Assembly: GCA_032353305.1 (NCBI GenBank)
Contig: JAUCNG010379703.1
Coordinates: 1 to 11,175, forward strand
DNA length: 11,175 nt
Reading direction: 5' to 3'
From: Cephalothrix spiralis
Lineage: Eukaryota > Nemertea > Palaeonemertea > Archinemertea > Cephalotrichidae
Of the stretch, positions 7,131-11,175 are shown one piece after another. The stretch's first letter is position 1. The number at the start of each line of letters is the position of its first letter. Under the pieces are notes generated by a model that saw nothing but the letters and a program-made list of their open reading frames with translations, was not told the DNA's origin and ran no database searches. Position numbers and translations under genes: made by a program.

Positions 7131-7325
7131 GCACCCGCCCCGCCCCACCGAGGAGGGGTATTTTGAGAGAGAGAAAATTATTCGAAATTTTTACTCAACA
7201 TCTCACAACATCTCCAAAAAAGAAACATCGGTGACATGATATATTAAAACTGCCTGGTTTTTACAGATGATGCTCCAAAAACAAATCCAAATTTTTTATC
7301 ACAAATAAATCCATACAGGCCTAGG
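7131..7325 (+). repeat. Repeat A, copy 2
   Basis: Direct copy of 5376-5565 with small indels. It lacks the GATGATCAAT duplication seen in copy 1 and has GAGAGAGAG near 7165. It starts a few bases outside the family-1-like end at 7107. Confidence 0.85.
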
Positions 7326-7671
7326 TACAGGGTAATGGCAGGCTGCTGAAAAAGACGATATTCGAGCAGGCAACCAGTCTAATGGTCTTAAGAGAATGTA
7401 CAACGATTAAGTTTGGAATTCTAACATATTCTTAAGCATTTATATAGGGTTATGGAAGCATAGAAACCACTAGATTTTTGCACTTTAATGTTATCTAAAT
7501 AATGTTTGATGCACTATATTGAATAGCAGATTTTGTAAAATTTTCGTAGCAACTGTTCACGAAGTCAGACGCGTCGCGTCCATAATATTTATCCATGGCA
7601 ACCGTTGATATCTTAGGTGTTCATCATAAGTGTTGTAAATTTTTTCCAAAACCCCATTTAAAAGCGAAAAC
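7326..7671. other. Intron stretch next to the CDK11 donor, no other feature
   Basis: Sequence between repeat A copy 2 and the CDK11 exon donor. A plus-strand open frame (7595-7795) runs across the exon on the opposite strand and is a shadow of it. ACGCGTCGCGTCC near 7570 is a small CpG-rich island in AT-rich DNA. Confidence 0.55.
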
Positions 7672-7677
7672 ACTTAC

Positions 7678-7932
7678 CAGTTTTTTTATCCCTAGCTCGA
7701 TAAACAACACCGTATGTCCCTTCTTCAATTCTATTAAGGCAGTGAAATTCTTCGACATTGCGGCATCCCTGAATGGCCGGGAAGTAGGGCGGTAGATCAG
7801 GCCTTAACTCAATAGGCGACTGCGGGGGAGTTTCGTCAATGAAGTCAGCTTCTTCATGTGATGAATGCCGAACAGACATCGTCTCAGACTCATTCTCCGA
7901 TTGGTCATCAAATTTTGACTTGACTGCGTGCC
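7678..7932 (-). CDS. CDK11: CDK11/PITSLRE-like kinase, internal exon with Gly-rich loop
   Basis: This internal exon covers the end of the regulatory region and the first part of the kinase domain of a CDK11 (CDC2L/PITSLRE) family Ser/Thr kinase, a nuclear cyclin L partner known for roles in transcription and pre-mRNA splicing. On the minus strand it reads an acidic Ser-rich stretch, then SPIEL, then a [12 protein letters not shown] segment, then [20 protein letters not shown]. The SPIEL, QGCR.VEEF and [12 protein letters not shown] blocks are characteristic of CDK11; the Glu in place of the first loop Gly is normal for this family. The Thr-Tyr pair corresponds to CDK1 T14/Y15. The acceptor (TTTTTCAG) lies just above 7932 and the donor (GTAAGT) is at 7672-7677. 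The exon begins with two bases that complete a Gly codon and ends with a single G, so it is phase 1-1. The catalytic Lys, the PITSLRE helix and HRDLK would be in later exons, which I did not find in 1-7677. Confidence 0.93.
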
Positions 7933-8221
7933 CTGAAAAAATTAATTCTTTTTATTAATTAGTTTAGGTCGTCGGCGTTAATTAAAAATTTCGGGCCCTC
8001 TTTTCAAAAACCTATCTCGACACAGGGTGTGAACATTTTCCCTGACTTTTCCTGACCATTTTCCAAAATTTTCACTGTCTATAAACCTTATTTACGTTTT
8101 TTGCCTTTTAGCGCCAAAAAAGACAAAATGAATCATTTTTGGCCCAACAGTTAAAAAGTTGGACAAGGGTTACAACTGGAAGGGCTTATTATGTAGCGAT
8201 AAAATAAATGTACAAAGTTTA

Positions 8222-8560
8222 TGGAACTTTTAGTGTACAACCTTCAGACCCCAGTTATCGACCCCCACGAAAATCTCGGAAGTGCAGGCCTAGGTTCAAG
8301 TTTATATTTTCGAAAGGGTCGGGCCAATATAATTTTTCGAAAAAAATCTATATTTGACCTGAGCCCCATTTTTGAGATTTTTTGGAAAAACCTGCAAATT
8401 TGGCTTCCGAGGCCCTCTTGAAAATATAAACTTGAACATAGAATTTCCACAAGCTTTCCAAAAATATAAGGGTTGATTGGGTTTATGCCCGCACTTCCGA
8501 GAATTTCGCGGGGGGGGGGGCCGAAAACTGGGGTCTGAAGGTTGTACGCCAAACGTTCCA
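8222..8560. mobile_element. 339-bp fold-back MITE with TA flanks, inside CDK11 intron
   Basis: The ends begin TGGAAC and share GTACAACCTTCAGACCCCAG; left 8222-8260 pairs with right 8523-8560 with few mismatches. TA lies outside both ends (8220-8221 and 8561-8562). Inverted similarity continues inwards: CCCACGAAAATCTCGGAAGTGC pairs roughly with the GCACTTCCGAGAATTTCGCGGG block near 8491-8513, and TTCAAGTTTATATTTTC (about 8292-8308) pairs with GAAAATATAAACTTGAA (about 8419-8435). The whole element is therefore an imperfect palindrome, which explains why similar peptides appear to be encoded on both strands. A run of ten G at about 8511-8520 adds to the right arm. No transposase is present. Confidence 0.85.
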
Positions 8561-8796
8561 TAAACCTGAGTAAATTTAGTTATTTAGTGCTGATGTTTAT
8601 CAAAGGAGTTGTATAACCTTCTGAGTTTCACTTAAACCTTATCAAAATGTTTTTTTGCTGTGTTCAAACATCACATTTTTGATAAATATCATGAGATATA
8701 AATTAAAAATCAAAATATAGGGCAATATTGATATAATGTACTTTATATTCCATAAGACGTGAACTAAGTGAACGATAATTTTAAAAGATCCGTTTG

Positions 8797-8897
8797 CAAC
8801 AGGGTTTGTAAACTGGTTTTGGTTTCGGTATCGCAGAATAATTGACTTTAGTATCGGTTTCGGTTCCTAGTATCGGCCAAACCTGGTTTCGAAGTAC
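8797..8897 (+). repeat. GGTTTCGG repeat, copy 2 (in CDK11 intron)
   Basis: Direct relative of 1463-1564, in the same orientation about 7.3 kb away. This copy has GGTTTCGGTATCGCAGAATA and GTATCGGTTTCGGTTCC, so it keeps more of the short TATCGGTTTCGG units. Confidence 0.78.
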
Positions 8898-8927
8898 TCT
8901 TCCAGTCGTACTTCTTCCAGTCGTACT
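8898..8927 (+). repeat. Tandem 15-mer, two exact units
   Basis: TCTTCCAGTCGTACT occurs twice head to tail (8898-8912 and 8913-8927). The unit begins right where the GGTTTCGG repeat ends in GAAGTAC, which looks like local replication slippage. Confidence 0.9.
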
Positions 8928-9224
8928 TCAAGGAGCTAGAAGGCATGTAGAGTGGTGTGAAAGGCGCACAGGGTCACAAGTAACCCTGAACGTACATTAG
9001 AAGGTTATAAAAAAAATCTTCGAGTAGGCACCTAAGAGGCAAAATTTCCTTGTACCCCTCTTTCTATGCCCTCTTGCCTTTCCAAAGATATAGCATAAAT
9101 TTATAATTATATAATTGACAAATTGGACTCGAATATCACGGCAAATGTTGAGTTTAGGCTATGTTAATGTATTACCAACAGATAGAAACATGTCTTGAAT
9201 TCAGAATCAATAAAAATAAAATAC

Positions 9225-9296
9225 CTCCTTCTCTTTCGCCATCATTAGTGCGATCTTCGCGATCACTTTCGCTTTCTGAGCCACTTAGGCTACTTT
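9225..9296 (-). CDS. CDK11: CDK11-like kinase, upstream acidic Ser/Glu-rich exon
   Basis: This 72-base exon reads SSLSGSESESDREDRTNDG followed by EREG on the minus strand, preceded by a codon ending in AA. Acidic Ser/Glu-rich, low-complexity sequence just N-terminal to the kinase domain is typical of CDK11 proteins; the stretch is presumably flexible and may be phosphorylated. The acceptor is ATTTTTCAG immediately above 9296 and the donor is GTATTT immediately below 9225. It starts after one base of a codon and ends with one base of a codon. Joined to the exon at 7678-7932 it completes a Gly (GGG) codon and keeps the acidic reading open into the SPIEL region. That phase agreement, plus good splice sites, is the main support, because low-complexity sequence alone is weak evidence. 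The other two frames contain stops. Whether it is constitutive cannot be told from the sequence. Confidence 0.82.
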
Positions 9297-10311
9297 CTGA
9301 AAAATATGACAACAAAATTGAAAATAATAGAGGGTAAATATATTTGTAAACGGGGTACTAGATCTGGATCCATTTGGCTACTAAATTATATAAAGTCGAA
9401 TAAAAGAGCCCCCCGGCCCTTTTCCGAGGTTTCGCCGCGTGATTTCTTTAAGTTCCATTTTGAATTAATAAAACGATAACCGGAATAATTTTTTAACACA
9501 CTAATTTAAGAAAGGAAGGATGAAAAAAATGGAAAAAAAATCTTTGGGCCCGGATTTTTTTTTCCTGCGGCCGAAGAATTTTTTTATTATTTTTCTCCTT
9601 TTTTGAAAAATCTGAGTGGCGGATCCGTAACCAATGAATCAAAGCAGCATTTCGGTTTAGTAATATCCAGGATCGAGGTTGTAACGCTAAGCGATAATAG
9701 GGAAAGGCCACCAGTTAAAATTGAACCAAATTATTGAACTAGAGCTCTGTATGCAACCTCGTTCCCAAAGATTACTTAACCGATGTTCAAAGTCATAGAA
9801 TATTCATTAGAGAATAGCATACTCTAGGCCTTGCAAGACTGTTACAGTTACGTATAAATTGGACGTTACTCAATACGGAAATTTACCCCAAATCCTATGA
9901 CGTAAATTTATGAAACATACTGAAGGAAATCTACGTTTTGTTTATCAAACTACGTACCGTCACGATTATGACTAAATATTATAATTGTTATATTTATCGC
10001 TGAAATATCCATAAAAATATTACGTGAACACATTTGTTTAGTCTGTGTGTACTAAAATAGGTCAGATTGATAGATAATTCTTTATAGATAACAAGTTTTT
10101 TCAAATTTAAAAACACTATAAACGTTAATGTTTGTGTTTAATCCTTATCTAGAAAATGTTATTAAAATGTCCTTTTAGAAAAGCTCGCGTTATGTGCCCT
10201 TGTTATTGCCAGGGGTCATAAAACATAGTACATCGATATTTAGCAATAAAAAGACATAAAGAACCCCGGCAAGGCGTTCTGGAAGCCCGAAAAAGAGTTT
10301 TTGAGCGAATG
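9297..10311. other. Upstream CDK11 intron (inferred), no gene recognised
   Basis: This is the sequence upstream of the 72-base exon's acceptor. It is A/T-rich with homopurine and T-rich runs at 9525-9605. A minus-strand reading of 72 codons (9493-9711) is the only open stretch of note: its first half is mixed in composition and its second half is Lys/Phe low complexity caused by A and T runs. I did not recognise it as CDK11 N-terminal sequence. From 9712 to 10311 I see nothing beyond unremarkable AT-rich DNA. Confidence 0.5.
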
Positions 10312-10584
10312 CGAGCTAACCACCTGTGGTTTTGGGTTTCAGTGGCAAGGCTTTACATTTGATTCGTTCGACAGATTTTGAGTAAATGACGTCACGCACC
10401 TACCCATGCGCACATGCCCAAATCGTAAAAATAATGGCACCATTCAACTAATCGGGGGCATGTTTCTATCTGCTCGTAATACATTTATATGGCCTAATCC
10501 TAACCGTTTCTGAGATATTTGGACTGGAAATACCAAAAGAACGAAATTTCGGGTTTTTTTGAGTAGCTGTGACACGCTTGAATG
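10312..10584 (+). repeat. Left arm of the 10312-11174 inverted repeat
   Basis: About 273 bases, reverse complementary to 10891-11174. It carries TGACGTCA at 10387-10394 and GCGCACATGC near 10409, where the other arm has an exact alternating GCATGCGC pattern. It also has a short CCTAATCCTAACC insertion-like difference near 10494. Confidence 0.83.
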
Positions 10585-10890
10585 AAGGATGAAAATTTTG
10601 ATTTTTGTTTGAACAAGTACCCCTACTATTGCTTAACAAAGATTTAGCATTAGTAATAATATAGGATCATTACTTTTTTTCATGTCGAATTTTCAAAAAA
10701 GGCTTCATTGTTCCTATGCTGTAATACTCATTATATAGCAGTTTAGTACGGGGTTGCCTATATACATAAAGTTAACTTTACAAAATTTCGTATTAAAAAC
10801 CTAAGGACTGTATAGGATTTATACAGCTATGTCTTTGTTAAAGAAGGTCTGGAGCGCTTTTCCAGCCAAAAATATTTTTTGATTCGCTTT

Positions 10891-11174
10891 ATTCAAGCAT
10901 GTCACAGCTACTCAAAAACCCCCGAAATTTCGTACTATTGGTATTTCCAGTCCAAATATCTCAGAAACGGTTAGGACATATAAATGTGTTACGAACAGAT
11001 AGAAATATGCCCCCGATTAGTCTAATGGCACCATTATTTTTACGATTGGGGCATGCGCGCATGCGCAGCTTCGTGACGTCATTTACTCAAAATATGTCGA
11101 ACGAAACAAATTTTTGACAGTGAATATGTGTAAAGCCTTGCCACTGAAGCCCAAAACCACCGGTGGTTAGCTCG
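10891..11174 (-). repeat. Right arm of the 10312-11174 inverted repeat
   Basis: About 284 bases, reverse complementary to 10312-10584. It carries TGACGTCA at 11074-11081 and a GCATGCGCGCATGCGC block at 11051-11066, which fits the NRF1-type palindrome (TGCGCATGCGCA-like). Confidence 0.83.
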
Positions 11175-11175
11175 T

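Larger units (their letters stand above)
1..7677 (-). other. Downstream CDK11 intron (inferred), repeat-filled
   Basis: A GTAAGT donor at 7672-7677 opens an intron towards lower coordinates. The next exon should encode the catalytic Lys and the PITSLRE segment. I looked on the minus strand for the GFPITSLRE and HRDLK signatures in 1-7677 and found neither, so the intron probably extends past the left edge. The stretch is made of TIR elements and dispersed repeats listed separately. A diverged or very short exon could have been missed by eye, and an unrelated nested gene is not excluded. Confidence 0.55.
7933..9224 (-). other. Intron between the two CDK11 exons
   Basis: This 1,292-base phase-1 intron has GT and AG ends on the minus strand. 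From the donor inwards it holds a GGTTTCGG-type repeat with a tandem 15-mer (8797-8927), then a 339-base fold-back element (8222-8560), then a run at 8039-8085 of the type CCCTGACTTTTCCTGACC, which resembles a low-complexity repeat seen in many animal introns. Just inside the acceptor, AATTAAT (7940-7946) and ATTAATT (7954-7960) can pair around the T-rich tract. No further exon with coding character was found, and none is needed because the flanking phases match. Confidence 0.8.
10312..11174. mobile_element. Long inverted-repeat element, cut by the right window edge
   Basis: Left arm 10312-10584 and right arm 10891-11174 are inverted copies with scattered substitutions and small indels. Shared landmarks include CGAGCTAACCACC, AGTGGCAAGGCTTTACA, GAGTAAATGACGTCACG, CTAATCGGGGGCAT, TGAGATATTTGGACTGGAA and TTTTTGAGTAGCTGTGACA. 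The spacer 10585-10890 is not self-complementary. The pairing still holds one base from the window edge, so the true outer ends and any target duplication cannot be read. The open reading frame at 10899-11117 lies in the right arm and looks like chance. This could be a long-TIR MITE, a fold-back element or a segmental inverted duplication. Confidence 0.8.

Noticed and set aside
7595-7795. 66-codon plus-strand frame
   Set aside because: Runs antisense through the CDK11 exon and into its donor; a shadow frame.
8039-8085. CCCTGACTTTTCCTGACC run as an exon
   Set aside because: It is a short-unit low-complexity run with stops; the flanking exon phases join without it.
8221-8561. Similar peptides on both strands (YNLQTPV) suggesting duplicated genes
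   Set aside because: The similarity comes from the inverted terminal repeats of the 8222-8560 element.
10899-11117. 72-codon plus-strand frame
   Set aside because: Contained in the right arm of the long inverted repeat; the matching left arm does not keep an equivalent frame.

Overview
The window reads as intron-rich, AT-rich (by eye roughly two-thirds A+T) animal nuclear DNA, probably from an invertebrate; the phylum cannot be fixed from the sequence. It has no long open reading frame, no bacterial-style gene spacing and no recognisable tRNA or rRNA. The only gene I can support is on the minus strand: two internal exons of a CDK11/PITSLRE-type cyclin-dependent kinase. They are a 72-base Ser/Glu/Asp-rich exon (9225-9296) and a 255-base exon (7678-7932) that carries the end of the regulatory region and the start of the kinase domain, including the EEGTYGVV nucleotide-binding loop. 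Both have canonical AG and GT borders and both are in phase 1-1, so they join in frame. The rest of the kinase domain is not seen below 7678, so the downstream intron probably runs past the left edge (more than 7.6 kb). The earlier N-terminal exons lie above 9296, probably beyond the right edge.

Nearly everything else is intron filled with small non-autonomous DNA elements and older repeats. From left to right: 1-1140 has no recognised gene, only a TGACGTCA/CCAAAATGGCG cluster near 389-413. Positions 1143-1830 hold fragments of several dispersed families. Positions 1831-2208 are a complete 378-base fold-back MITE with a TA target duplication, inserted into an older repeat whose uninterrupted relatives are at 1241-1272 and, inverted, at 3201-3282. 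Positions 2276-2570 are palindrome-rich. Positions 2571-3133 are a second TIR element of about 563 bases, with arms of about 190 bases and TA flanks. Positions 4150-5010 contain repeated short GC-rich hairpins set in AT-rich inverted arms. Positions 5244-7325 are a mosaic of repeats A, B and C, an ATCGGAAACGG array and a GGAATATATATTCC array, with MITE-related ends.

The 1.29-kb intron between the kinase exons contains a third fold-back MITE (8222-8560, TA flanks), a second copy of a GGTTTCGG-rich repeat also found at 1463, and a tandem 15-mer. The right edge (10312-11174) holds a pair of inverted arms of about 280 bases, truncated by the window, with mirrored CRE palindromes and an NRF1-like motif in one arm.

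I found no multi-gene system. The notable content is a dense, nested set of fold-back elements inside introns of a splicing-related kinase gene.
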